Below are positions 11,701 to 26,700 of a stretch of 64,000 nucleotides of DNA, piece by piece. Both the position numbers and the translations under genes were made by a program. The DNA comes from Trileptium ribeirensis (lineage: Eukaryota; Nematoda; Enoplea; Enoplida; Thoracostomopsidae), in NCBI GenBank assembly GCA_030248225.1, contig JASANE010030027.1:1-64000 (forward strand), read 5' to 3'. Under the pieces are notes generated by a model. It was not told the origin of the DNA, made no database searches, and worked only from the letters and a program-made list of their open reading frames with translations. Positions within the stretch are counted from its first letter, which is position 1; each line of letters begins with the position of its first letter.

Positions 11701-14700
11701 GTACACTAAATTTTAAACAATAAAAAGTACATTCTAATGCTAAAACCCTGTATTATAGCCTGAAAATATTTGTGATACTTACAAGTACCATCAAAATAAG
11801 TAACACACATAACTAAATTTCTTCGCCATACTTTGAAATTTCCCTCGAAAACGAACATGGGGAACCAAAGTCCTCAACTTTTCTGGTGTACATTCAACGT
11901 GCCAAAATATCTAAGACTTTCTGTGTGCCTAATAGTACAAAAAATTTGCGCACAAATTCAACTTTTATTTTTACGAGTTCCATAATATATCATTAAACTT
12001 AATGGTCAGTAATTACAAGCTGTACTCAACCTGCTCAATATATAGTTATGTCTTTCAAATTGGATAAACAGCTTTTTACGATAAAGAAATTTCACCTGGT
12101 AAAATGTACCATTTGGAATGTAAGAAATTCATGATGCATAGGAACTTAACACAATTGTTTTTGTCATATTTAGGGACCCGGAAAACCTAGATATATTCTT
12201 GCTTTAAACCAACACATTTGAGCTGCTGTACATTTAAACAAGTTTTAGCCCCCAAACAAAATTTAACGTTTTAGTCACCTTCCTTCTGCACAGTGTCCTA
12301 TAGGTCACAGGGCTAGCCTAATGGGTTTAAAACATGATACCAATACACTTAAAGGATTAAATTACCGTAAAGGCCATAGACGTCTAAGGTCCGTCGGCTA
12401 AGTGGAGTAGCCTTTCGGCGGAGGGAGGTCCTCAGCGGCATACCCCCGCCAACAGTTTTGCTAAAAACTTTCGCCACTGCGTCGGCCGGGGCGGGGGCTT
12501 GCGAAGCCTACAGGACGGTAAACATTCAGGGATCCAACCCTTAAGGGAAGCCCCTACTTCATCAATGTATATGCGTATAGGGCCATCGTGTGCCTGCGGT
12601 CGATCGCGCTGAGTAAGAAATTTATTTAGAAGAAATTACTTTTGAGTGAGCCTCGAAGAAGCAAGTACTTTTGAGCAAAATCTGTATTGCAATTTTCTTA
12701 CTTTGTAACCGGTTTTGATTATTTTTTCAAGGGCTGAGGTTGCGCCAATTTCAGTCAAATATGCTGCACGTTCGTCGTCCGGCATATCCAGTAACTTATT
12801 TTCGAATACGCCTGAGAATGGAATAATAGCGGCTCCAGGATCGTTGGCGTCGATATATGACTAAAATATTATGAAGTCCCTATTAATTTTGCTCCATTTT
12901 GAGACGTTTCCGTAAATTTGTCAAAGCAACATCTTTCAATATTTTATTTCTTATTGTCAAACAAAAATATGATTACCAACTGAAACATGCTGCATTCCTT
13001 CCTGCGCGAATTTTAGCTTGAGTTTCCAGCGTCAAATTGCTTACTGCTTTCTGTATAGAACAATGTTAGGATATGAGGGTAAACTACGTACTCTGGCGAC
13101 CGAATTTATATTCATAATAATAATGTTGTTAATTACCAATTAATGACTTTCTTTTGTAACTGATAGTATAACTCGACTGCAACCTCGCACGAATAAGCAA
13201 CAGCATGCGGTCGTATGCCGCATTGAATTAAGCGTACTGTGTCCTGAGAGCTTTATCAAGCATACAAAAGGCAAATGACCGCTTTAAATACTTCACGCTT
13301 CCATTGACATGGGTGTTGTAACATCCCCTACTATATAGTTAGTCGTTATCTAAACTTTGCATCCGCACTTGCTAAATACGCTTACTAATAGCGTAACATG
13401 GATAGTTTTAACGCGCTGAGTATTAATGGGCCTAATGTTCATGACAACTATTAGCAACAATATTTGTGGCACGAACACTAAGAGTAAGACACAGAAGTAT
13501 ACCAAACAGCGATATTAGCATCCAAACACGCGCGCTGTGAAGAAAACTGTAGCTGCAACCGGTGCGTTGCTATTGGCATTATTTACACTGCAAGGCTGGG
13601 CCAAAAATTTTTGTCAATGGGCCCATGGGACCCAAAATACACGAAAATCTTTTCAGTCGCTCGAGCTATACAGACATTTTTGATCTAATTTTGTAGAGCG
13701 ATTCAACGGCATTTGACAATATTCTTCTCAACTATTCCATTAACGTGGCTTATCTTGTAATTTAGTTCTCAATATAGCTATACATATCTCTCTAAATTAT
13801 ATATTCAACACTCTGAATTCACTAGCTTGGCGATAATACATACTACTACTGGATGAGCTGTTTTGTCCGTTAAAGTTGGCAATACAGGCACATGAAATAG
13901 GATAATTTTAATTTTTGCTTGAAACGAATACGACACTGAAGAGGATTTTTAGAATTACCGTTGTCACGAATGATTTTGCAACAAAGCCCTTTTCGGGATA
14001 CCAGCCATTCAAGGACCTTAGCGGGACCATGCTTAGCACCGATCGAAAACGAATATGAAGATATTGCGAACAACTATAAATAAAATTTTCTCGATCTACT
14101 AAACTCCAGCAGCGCTGTGTGTTGCTTATCTTAAATATCAGTATCTTAAAACTGTTTTAGTGAAATTTTTTATAAAGTATTAAAACTGTTTTAGTGAAAT
14201 TTTTTACAAAGTATACAATATAGCAAACACGCAATTAAAATCAACGCCTGCACATTGCATTATGACAGTGCCTCCTATACTGATTTCCACTGGACACTCG
14301 GCTATATCTAAAACGTTGGTCTGAACAAAGAAATCGCGATGAACCGAACTGATTTTTAATCGCAATGTTATTTTGCAGAGCGATTTGAAGAACAGATTGC
14401 AATAAGTCCTTCATAACGTTAATCACAACTCGATCAGACGATATATGTTTTGAAAAACAGTACAATAATTATACTGTTATCTTCCGTGCCCTACACGAAT
14501 CCTTCTATTCATGAGGGTAGTACCGCTTCAGCTTTCCGATCAACGGCAGGCAAGAGCTATAACTAACAATGCTGTGGCACCCCCAATACCCAAATTCAAA
14601 CATTATCCAATTGCAATCGATATTTTAGAATTTAAGTAGTAAATTATTATATCAGCGTAAACACGAAGCTTGGTACACAACTCCATTGAAGTACGCGTCG

Positions 14701-17700
14701 AATCATATTGTTGTTCTTTGTCGACGTTTAATCAGGATATATAAGTGCCTGTTGCGGATGCCAGCTCTCCACGGAAAACCAATCGCTGCATTAGGGTCTT
14801 CAAATTATGCTTCCATGGGATCGTATACAGCAAACCATCTATCAACATCTAGAGTTAGATACTTCAATATTACGTGATCTAATGTTTCATCGGTCCTTCC
14901 GCACTTCAAACAAATCGGCGTAAGTGTATTTTTGACAAGTGCACGACACCAGGCATGGTGTAACGTACGCCCACCACCTATTAGTCTCAACAAATAAGTC
15001 ATTTCAGCAATCCATCAACCCGGACTACCGTTACTTGGGCTGCAGACAAAAAATGCACAAATAACATTAAAATGAAGACATGGTAACGGTGGACTATGTT
15101 CTGTATCAAAACTTAGTAGCTTCCAGCAGCATTCCAGCTCGAATGTGACATATGTACGTGTAATAAAGAACTAAGAAAGCATTTTACTAGCCAAATAGTA
15201 TAAATAATGCGTTCATTAACCTAGCAATCAACAATAACCGACCGAAGTTTTATGTTTTGTCTCATCGCTCGAGAATAACTACTACTTTCAACAAAGATGC
15301 AAATTTTATCAAGATATAGGCAGGGAGTTGGAGTACCCTTTTCCACACGATGTCTACTGAAACGACAAAGTCTCGAAGCGGTATGCTGCAAACACATGTA
15401 GCCTGGAAAAGCCTACACCAGCATAAATGCAAATCCAGAGGCTTTCTTAAAAAAGCCTGCAGGTTGCAACGACACGACAGACATGGTTACTTGCAACTAA
15501 AAGAAACTATAGGAGTGAATTATGCGTAAAAACAAAAAATGCAGGAACACAACATCATAGTACAAGGTCTTTAAGGATTTTGCAGGAAACAACGGTTACT
15601 ATTTTGATCGCCTTAAGTGTGAAGTTATATCCTTCATTCGATAAGTTTAATAACAGCAAAAAAATTTAACAACTAGCCTTAACTTTTGGTAGCCACTTAT
15701 TTTTTCGCCGCAAATAATCGTGTTCAGTCAGATTGATCAGATATATTATAGGTTTAGCGGTAAGAAACAGATGTTTATTCAAAACTTCAATTTCTTTGTC
15801 TTTCCAAGGCACAAATCGAATTGGCTTCTTTTCTTCAGATAGTAATGTGTTAACCTTCTTAAATGATAAGGGATCAAGCAGTATTAACACATATACACAC
15901 AAATATAACATTAACAACGTGCATGAACTTACATCGAAAACATACACATAACTTGTGCATTTACATATTTACGCCCATATTTACAAATGCGATATACACA
16001 GTATTATAATGAGCGTTGTGGTTCGAGACCGCCTAAACGCTTTACAAAACAATAATTCCATTATAGCCAAATGCAATTTATTAACTATATTACATAACAC
16101 CTCCTTTTAATGTAATTTTGTCAAATACAATACTGTACAGGTCTAATACAATGCCGGCTTTTTAGTTGAATTTTGTTTGTTGTGATTGAAACGAGCGTAG
16201 CGAAGAATTCTGACAGGCCAGACTGGTAAATTTTGACGGTGTCCGTGTCTGATATTTTGAGGTGACACGCATAACTTAATTTTAGCTGGGCGGATTTATA
16301 CAAGCGATACGAAGGCTTTAAATCTGTGTACCTTTTAGTTAGAAGCAAAAAAGATTCCGACTAATCCAGGCGGTAAAAGCAGCCCGAAAGCGCTCGGCTC
16401 GGGTCGTAAAGATGTGCGAAAAAACACATTGTTTATTAGGTGCGTACACCTTGTTTGTATTTTGGTTACGTCAGTTGACGATAGTAAAAGCGATGAACGC
16501 AAATAAATCACGAATTGCCCTTATGTAAGCGTACACGGTTTGCGATGCAGCAATGCGTAGGCGCTGTTCGCGGTCACTATTTTAAAATGTAGCAACTAAT
16601 TTCCAATCGCGTTTTATCTCGTATGCTGTAAAAACCACTAGACCGCGGATACAGCTGTGTGATTCAGAATGTCATTTGATGAACACGAACAAACGCGCAA
16701 ACGGAAATTCCATTCGCATATCACAGAGCCCATGCTGGTGTTCACCAACTGCTAATACCTATGGCAAAAACGTGAACGCGAATTTTTGCGCGAACCAATT
16801 CGTGATTTTAGCAAAAGAACAACCTTGTGCCACGCACCTAAAGTGGACTCACGCATAATTCACCATCTATATAGGGGTCATTTCACGAAAGCATGTCATT
16901 TTAGTCGGGGGGCTACATCGGCGCTTTTTGGCCCATACCACCAGTCTTTTCGAAGAAAATTTAATGTCGCTGTGAGGTGTAGTAATAGCATGTCCGACGG
17001 CCATAATGAAGTATGGTGGACCTCTGTACCCCATACATAGCAGGAGCCAAAGACCCTCAACCCGGGTTGGCCAAATGAAGCCAAAAACACATGTCCCAAT
17101 ATAAACGTTCGCCATATCGCTAGCACGTGATACATGTGTGTTTTTCATTTCACTGTGATCCATTGGTATTTGCTAATTCTTCCGGAAAAACTTGGGAGTA
17201 AGCATCGACACTGAAGCTGACGTCAAGCTTCCGAAAATTTTTTTCGTGACATGAAGCCCCCCCGACCAAGGTCAAATCTGGCAGCTTTCAGACGCTGGTA
17301 AATAACGTCAAAGTGCACTAGCGCCAAAAATGCTATATAGCGGTAATCGTAATCAGTACAGGTGTTATTGAAAAAAAGAATATCAGCGTCTGTCCATGTG
17401 TTATTTCATTACGAGGTCGAAGGTCATAAAATGCCAAAAATGAGGTATGCAAAATGTAGCCCCCCCCGATCTGACCAAACTTAAATTTAAAAAAGCCAAA
17501 TTTAGCATACAGTCATACAATAGGCCGGATATAAAAATAGTAAAGCCCCACTAGAATCGACCCATCTATTAAAATTTGTTAATGAAAATGTAGCCCCCCG
17601 ACGTGGCGTGTAGCCCCCCCGACCGCATGTATAATAAAAGCAATCGAAGGTCGCAAGAATCATATTAGTATATATGTTCATCATCATTGCACTGATATGG

Positions 17701-20700
17701 GGCCGTGCTGTTAACTGGGCAGCTAGGGAACCCTTCTGCCTGCCCGCACATCTATTACACGCATTGTTCTTGGTATCATCACTTAAATGTAAGCTAGTCA
17801 TAGATCAATTGTATTTGTTTTACACCAGCTTACATCTAGAATCTATAGAAGTAGCTATAGTTTGGCGCGTTGCATGTTGTAGGAAGCTGTAGTCCCCCCC
17901 GACCTGAGATGTAGCCCCCCGACTCAACACCTATCGGGGTGCCGATTTTTACAACGCCTAAGGATCTGCCTGAAATTTTTTCTCGCACGTCCCACGCTCA
18001 TGGTTGGTTTGTGAGCATAAAATGGTATCTGTAGGTGCTGTCTCCGCTGCGCTAGAAAAACTTCTGCGACAGGCTTGTTCTAAATTGGTCGATTTTTAAC
18101 CCCAAGAATGCCCTAGCAGCATCAATTTTAGGTCGCAAGTGCTCCAAATGGCTTGGCGAGGACCATTTTGGTCCGACGTGCATAAAAACAGACCATGGTT
18201 CGCGTGTCACTCCGTCAACCTACAGAATAATGACTTATTTCGGATTAAAATTTGCCCCCCAGGGGGGCCCTTTCCAATCCCTGTAGCAGGTTTCAATGTA
18301 GCTCGTTTTGCATAGAGACATCGATATTCGAAAAATTCAGGGTTTTTACATCGGAAGGGGTCTAGACACTGTACATTCGAAAACGTTTCATTTTGGCTTC
18401 AAAAAGTGGTGCTTCAAAAGTACATGGTTTCGTGAAAAGACCCATAGGTGTGCATAGTGTGCTGTTGTCTTTATTTACGCTGCCGGGTTGGGATGAATCT
18501 AGGGTTTTCAAAGGCTCATAAGATCCAAAATACAATGAACTGCAATGTCTCTGCAACCACTCTAGCGATACGGGCGTTGCTGGACTCATTTTATAGAGCA
18601 TAACATCCCATACGTAGCTATACATTAAATGCGCAATAACCAGGTAGGTATATCTTGTGGTTAATGATAACGCGGCTTATACTGGGCTCATTTTCTAACT
18701 TGATTCTCAGTATACCTACGTATGCGCGTCTTTCTAAATTACATATTTAACGCTCAGAATTCCCAGCGTTGGCGATGAGACAGGCTATTAGTATATTAGG
18801 CATGCATTTTAATTCCGCAAAGTAACTAAACAGATTAGCGGGAATAATTTCAAACAAGGTACATAGATATGTGTCTCTGAAAATTTCATTTTTGTCTATC
18901 GGTGACATTCATAACACATTTTCGGATGGACGTATTTGGACAATTTTTTGTTGGACAGAAAAAGTGATAACGACATGTCCTTTAGTTGAAAACGAACAGC
19001 TCCGACCACATCTTCCGGGTCAAAATGGCAGAAACCAGATTTTAAGGGTAAGTTGCCAAATCTGGCGATACAGACAACAGTGTTTCTCAGCCAATATCTC
19101 GCGACACAGGCTTCGCGTTGAAAAATGGCAGAATCAGCTCATGAATATATACAACTGTGTTGACCACGACTTTTCTTGTGATACCATTACCTGGGCCGCT
19201 GTGGGACCGAATACATTTCGTCGACCCTTTGTCAGAAATAGCTATTTTCAAATTTCGCCGTGCTACTGCTTGTTTTTACATTAAAACGAGTGCCTGTTAA
19301 GTTATCAAGCACGCTGAAGACCCAGTGTCTAACTTGCTTATATTAGACCTTTTCTTGTGGTTTCAAGGTGTTTACAGTCGACGAACCCGATTTCCAAAAT
19401 GTAATAATTTCCATTTGTCTGCTTATGTATTGCGTGCATGTCATGAAGAATACTCGATATAAAAATATTTCTGGAGGTTGAATACACTTGTTTGGTTATC
19501 TAGAGCGCAGCATGTCAATGTGTTTTCAATGAGTTACGGCGAATGAACCCGATTTCCAGAATATACATGTCTTCAGTTGTTTGGCACATGGCATCAAAAA
19601 TAGTCTATAAGAGTTTTTCGGCATACTGATTGCACTGATTTGACTATCTAGAGCTTACTGTGCATATTTAATGCCTTTTCAATGAGTTCGGTTTAGGGTT
19701 AATGAACCGGATTTCTACAATATAGTTTCTCTTCGGCTGTTTGGTTACGCATTGCGTGCAGATCATCAAGAATTGTCTATATAGGAAGGCTGTTTACGGA
19801 AGGCTGAATACGATGGTTTGATTATCTAGAGCCCAGTGGAAATACTTGACGTTCTCAGTTGTTTTCGATAGGTTTAGGTTCAACGAGGTTTCCGCAGTTT
19901 TAATGCGTTTAGGGTTAAAGAGGTTTTAGGGTGGTATATACATCCAACACAACCTGTTGCAGGTAATTCAACGAAATGTTAACTTAAAAATGAAACCATG
20001 CTCGCTCAGTTTCAACCTGGTTTGCGAGTTACTAATCTAAAGTATATGAAGAGTGTAATACCACATGGAGAAACAAAATTGCAATAAAGAAACCTGAAGA
20101 ACTTCTAAATCCAACTTCATTGCTTTGTCACCACCACCTCTCACAACAACTTTCTCCAGTTTGTCCAGTACACCAGCCAAATATTGTAAGTCTTTAAGAC
20201 GTAGTTCGTCTGATATTGTTTCCAAATCGCGCACAGGTTCTACATCTCCGTCGACATGCGTAACCTGAGATGTAGATCGGTAACGACAGTTCAAAAACTA
20301 TTGTTTCAGACATACGTACCAAAAATAATAAAACGATGAATACGTTACACTCAGAGTGAAATTAAATTGGTTAAATTGCAGTACCAAAAAAGAGATTTTA
20401 CAGATTAAATTGTACATTCTATTATGTAGCCGAAATTCTAAACTGTATCAGTATTGGGCAAAAGCCCTCTTGGAGAAGATCTTTATAACCTGAAAGTCTG
20501 AAAGGTCCATGAGACTCTATGTAGTAAATATTCAACGAACAATCTTTCCCTGTTGGAATATATAAATATGGCTCACTAATATCCAACCGCACCCGTTTTC
20601 ACAATGCTGCAAGTAACCTTTCAATACCTCTAAATTTGTTTCTCTTTCCATGATTGAGTAATCTCTATCACACTTTCGTATTCTGCTACGATAATTCTAT

Positions 20701-23700
20701 GCGCTTGCGAAGTCGATTAACCTCGTGCGAAGTCTCAATGCCGGAGCAGAAAATTTTCCAAATAACGCTTTAACAAATTTAATTGAATTCAGAGATGGAG
20801 AAGCACTAGCTTCGGAATCGATGAATTCTCATTACACAACACTAATGTCAAAAAGATGGGCGTCCGTTTTTTTCTGTAAACAAGACTTCGTTATCTCAAC
20901 GTAAACCGATATGAACGTGTGAGGGCTCATGTGAAAGCTACAATACTCTAGATGTGCCTTTTGGAGGTCTTATTCCGATTCGACGTACCCAGGTCTCAGC
21001 ACAGGGGGCAAACGGGGGTACCTAGGGGCTGGGCTCACCAAATTGGGGGTGGGGGCTCCCTGGCATTTTTCGATTCCTCCTGGTTCAAAACAGGTGCCCC
21101 CTGGTAAAATTTTCGACTGCCCCGGAATTTTTTTTCGTTTCCAACTGGTCCAAAGTATATATAATTTGATCAAAATTTGTACTAAAATTCCGTTCTGAAG
21201 CAAAAAATTTCGCAAATTTTTCCAAAATTTGCTTCATAATCGTTTTTTATCTCCATAAAAACATTTTGGCAGTGTAGAGATGGAGATGCCCTAGCTTCGG
21301 AATCGATGAATTCTCATTAGACCGCACTAATGTCAAAAAGATGGGCGACCTTTTTTTTCTGTAAACAAGACTTCATTATCTCAACGTAAACCGATATGAA
21401 GGCTACAATACTCTAGATGTGCCTTTTGGAGGTTTTATTCCGATTCGACATACCCAGGTCTCAGAACAGGGGGTCAAACGGGGGTAACTAGGGGCTGGGC
21501 TCTCCAAATTGGGGGTGGGGGGCTCCTTGGCATTTTTCGGTTCCTCCTGGTGCAAAACAGCCCCCCCCCCCGGTTCGTGCCCCCCCTGGCAAAATTTTGG
21601 ACTCCCCCGGTTCATTGCCTCTTGGAAATTTCTTTGTTTACAGTCGGTCCAAAGTATATATAATGTGATTAAAATTTGTACTAAAATTCTGTTCTGAAGC
21701 AAAAAATTTCGCAAATTTTTCCAAAATTTGCTTAATAATGGCTTTTTATCTCCATAAAAAGCATTTTGGCAGTGTTTCTGACACGACTTTAACAATTTTT
21801 TCTTGGAAAATGCCCCTGGCAATCTCGGGCGCACCTCGGTTAGGAACCAGGGCCCCCTTGGCAAAATTTTAGCAAATGGAGAGGCCACAGAGGCACATAG
21901 CTAAAATGGGTCATATCTCATTTTTGCTCATAGCTCGACAACCCTTGAGCCGATTTGAATTGTTTCAATATTGAAATATGTGTCCTTTATGGGTATATAA
22001 ATTGTTTTGGTCGGGCCCCTATGGGGCATGGGGGACTTTAGCAAATGGTCAAATTTACAAAATTTTGGTCAAACTTTGTCGAGGTATAGCTATGTAACCA
22101 CTCAAGCGATTCGCACGAAATGTGGTGTGTAGATAGAGCTATTGCGGGGCTATCTGTACAGTGTCAACAGATTTGACGTATGCCTGGGTCAATTGTTATC
22201 TGAGGCAGTTTAACCCGACGCCATATATAGTCTTCTGCGACAGTAACACTTCTAACGGTATATTAATAGATTTGTGGCTCAAAATAATTTCATATGGGTT
22301 CTCCTGGGTGCTGATTTCAAATCTTCACTGTACTAAAACTGTATCTCTTCGTGTAGAGGTAGTTATATCAAAGGATAAGCCAAGGCGAATGGTGCGAAAG
22401 GGACGAATGCCATGTGGTCTGCAGTAAAAAGTTTGTTTTCTGTGCTACTGTGCTTTTGTTAAGATTCTTATATATATATATATATACATAGATTACATAC
22501 ATATGTTGCTCACCATTCGTAAGCATTTCTGAGGTAGAGGTAACCCTCGTAGGGTGCGTATTAGATATCTGATTATCAGTTTTGCTGCATCTATGCCTTA
22601 TTGAACAGCAGATTAATAAATATGTTTTGGTGAGTTACATCTTTGTTTCGTAACAGGAATATACTTTTTAATGAGTTTTTCTACTATATGTTAAAGTTAC
22701 AGTTTCTCATTTCTCCGAATTCATACACTTGGCATGTCGCCAAGATTCTAGAATTATGCTATTTCACTGCTTGTCCTAAGTATGATTATACCTGTTTTAG
22801 TTTCGTTCATTAGAATGCCCAACAGCAATGCGATGTATACGCTTCGATTTCTTTCTAAAGTTGTCCTATTCTTTGTTCCACCAACGAAGTTGCCTATCTT
22901 CTCTTGCTGAAAGTGTACACGACCTACGTTTTTTCCATCATAGCACATATCTAAGCAGCTACCAATGTAAATTTTTTATGGTTGTTGCGTAGACTCTCAG
23001 CATCTAGTGTGCCATGGCTGTCTTATCATAAATGTACAGTTACTGTCAGAAATATAGCCAAATTTTCTCGTATCGCTCGCGAAAAATTAACAATCGTTCA
23101 ATTACTATTCGCGAACGACTCGAGAAAAACTTGTGTTTACATCTAACAGTCACTCTATATATATTATGTTCGACCAGCTTGCGTGCGTCGTAAATTATTG
23201 TGAATTCAATTAAATGTCTTATGTATCTCTGATCGAAGAAGCTATTCTTCAGGCAAACATGCTGTTTGTCAACAACGTGACTCGCATCAAAAGTTTGCAA
23301 GTGATATGCAACATTACCATCTCTTGAGAATTTTTCAGAAAAGCGAGCTCTAATATTCGGCTGATGTGAAAGCCTTTAAACAGTCGATTATTATAATAAA
23401 TTCTTCAAGTTGATTAAACTATGCTGGCGTGACACCAGGGTGGTGATTGATATTAACAATTGCATTTCCGAACGAGCTTAAAGGCAAATTGGAAGGAACA
23501 CAATTCTTGGCATAAAATCTACCTATGTACCTTGATCCGTCAACAGGGTAACTTGATAAAATGTTTTTATGCAAGTTATTATACATATAATGAAATGTAT
23601 CTTCTGAAGCATATTACATTATTGAGCGAAGTGAAGCGTTTTTGTTTTTGTCAGATGGGAAAAAGATGTCGCTGATAATGAATACGTGGCTTTTAAAGCT

Positions 23701-26700
23701 CTAGGATTTTATCATGGGTGCTAATTAGGTAATTAGCTAAATAGTTGATGTTACTAATAGCTAGTTTCTTTAGCTACTGAGGTTTTTGTATGATGGACTT
23801 GACATCAACAGCCTAAAACGTGATACTTATTATAAATTGATCAAATAGTTAGTTGAAACACATGTATATACACATAAATAAGATACCAAATCCTTTGCCT
23901 GTTGCTCCGTTCACTTTTTGTAATTTATTTATTACGTTTACTAGTTAAATAATTAGCAGGGAATAACCGGAACCGTCCATTTAAACTGGATCCGGAACCT
24001 TGTGTTCGAAACCTATATATAGTAAAACAGATGAAGGAAGAAATGCATGTACAGTGGGTTTAAAATGTGTTAAAATATAACTTTTACATTAAACGTTAAT
24101 GTATTGTGACGCATTATTGCCTTTCTGGAACTTTAAAGAGGCTGAGGAAGCTAAATAATGTATATTTATCGATCAATATATATGTCAGTTTTTGGACGCC
24201 CTGAGCAAAAATGCCTTCCACTATACACCCTTCCGTATATTGCGATAAAATGAATGTGCTTATGAAGCATGGAGCGTAGAATAAACACTTTCGCTCTGTA
24301 GAAGAAACACTTTCGCTATGTTTCCAATCACTTTACACATACGTTTGTTACAAGTTATTCTGTAGGAAACTTGACATTATTGGTTTATATGCTTCTAAGA
24401 TAAAAGAAAAGAGGGCATCTATACTATAATTTTCTGATCAGTAGTCAGAGACGCTGTTTTGGCTAGCGTTTAGATGATAATGATGATAACATTCTAACCA
24501 CAATGCTATAAATGAGACCAACTGTTATACTGTTCGCACAGTTTCAATGAATACAGTTCATTGCCAGTTTCTGGCTGCGTTGCAGATAACGTTAGTTTAC
24601 TTCAATGTAGACTGATTTACAAAGTTAGCAAGCGCACTGGCTTGTGCTTGACGCAATTTATGTTAGCCAAGTTTACAGCTAAGTAATCCACACTCTGTTA
24701 CCGAGTTGGACCGATTTAAATCTAACATACACCGAAGACTTCTGAATGTGTAAAATAGCTGCTGCAAGCATCGACCTGGTTTTGTTTTGTCAACAAACTC
24801 CTACAGGTTAACATAAAAATTCCTGCTGAAATTGTGTCCTACTTACGTTTCACACTGAGTTAATTTTTTCTTTTGTTTGGTTTTATTGGAACTTGGTCAT
24901 TGTGTATATATAGCATAATATTTGGCCCACAGATGAAACAAAAATGTGGAAAATTTCTTACAAAATTTGTTAAACCGGAATTCCGGTTCCGGCATGGTTT
25001 TTGCCTTTTGCCGGAACCGCAACCGGAACACGATTTTCGCCGGAACCGGAATTTCGGTTACTCCCTGCTAATTAGTTATGCGTGTTAGCCTAATTTTAAT
25101 ATTTTCAAACAAAAATTGCTTATTTTTCAATGAATAAGTTTAAGGCTGTTATTTTGGTGCGTATATTTTGTTACTACATCTCGCCGTACTGATTACGAAT
25201 CTGGTATTTATTACTGTTCGGCGATGTTAAGACATGCTAACTAGTTAATTATCTACTTACTGATTATTTATTAATTAGCTTATTTTTTAAAAATTTTTTA
25301 ATGTTCTCAGAAATGAAAAAATGCCTCTTCTGTTTTCAGTGTTACTGATCACGAATATGACATTTCTGAAGTTCTAAAGCTTTGCCGTATACGCTGATTA
25401 GTAGTTAATTTATGCAAATTTTAAAATCACTCCAAAATTGCTGATTTATTTGCGTTCGGGGGTTTTTCGATGTCACTGATCATGAATATGTGAGTTTTAA
25501 AGCTCTACGATTTTATCACGTGTGCTGATTAGTTGATATTACTAATTACGGAATTATCATATTTTTAGTTAGCTAGATTTTCGTACGGTGGATTTGACAT
25601 CATTTGTCTAAAACGTGATCCTTATTATAAATTGATTGAATATTTAGTTGAAATACATGTATACATAATTAAGATATTTAATACTTTGCCTATTGCTGCG
25701 CTCACTTTTTGTAATTTGTTACGTTTACTAGTAGTATTATGACTTAATCCTGCGAAAGATGACGCCTAAGAACAGTTCAATTTGTCATGGAATATTTATA
25801 ATTTTGATTATATACATTATTTGAGTGACAAAATTATTATTAACCACAATTAATATTAATGATTACATCACAGTGTCAGAAAAACTGCAAAATCATACTG
25901 CTAATCACCAAAATTTTCATTAAATTTAATTTTATTTATATTTTCGAATATTTTCCAAGCAAAAACTGATCAAATCCAGAAACCGCAAATTTTAGATAAA
26001 ATTTTACACTGTGTTGAAATCATAACTTGTTATGTAGAAAATACAACAAGTATCGCCACCTAAGATAGCTACGATATTAGATGGGTTTCCATTCGATGTG
26101 CTAAATTAAAAGACCATGATATAAATCAACACTGTGTGCAGCCCACTGGTTGTGCTGAAATCAAAAAGAGTCAAATAACGACGACATGCCGCATTCCAAA
26201 CAAAATAAATCGAGTTTTGATGAAAGGGTTCTTTTTTAAAAAATAAAACTACAGTTGCAGTCAAGGCTAAAAATAAGTGAAATCGAAAACGATCGAAATA
26301 CAAACGATGGAAATTTCGTTTAATCGTTTATTTTACACTTATTAATGACCGTAACTGTACAAAGTTACTATAAATATATTGGGTTAAATTTTTCATCTTC
26401 CGCAATACATCTTAACATATATGTCAAATCATTTGACTCCATCTCACTTTATACGCTTTATTCAACTACATATCATATCCCAAAAAAAATCGAGTCCCTG
26501 TGGAAAAGACGTTTTTGCCGCCAAATCAAATCGATATCGCGAGTTCGAGGACTTAATTTCACTAAGATTAAAATTTGCTGCAACATGAAACCAATAATAT
26601 AAGATAAATGTTTGCCTCTTTCCGCACTAACAGCCTCTGAATTGTGCAATCGAATCAGTATATCTCTATTAATGTTACATAGCACACGTCTAATACTACT

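Noticed and set aside
21403..21888. 161-codon minus-strand open frame
   Set aside because: It lies in a tandem-duplicated G-rich repeat, and the second unit has a related but interrupted frame. There is no domain and the proline/glycine-rich content follows from base composition.
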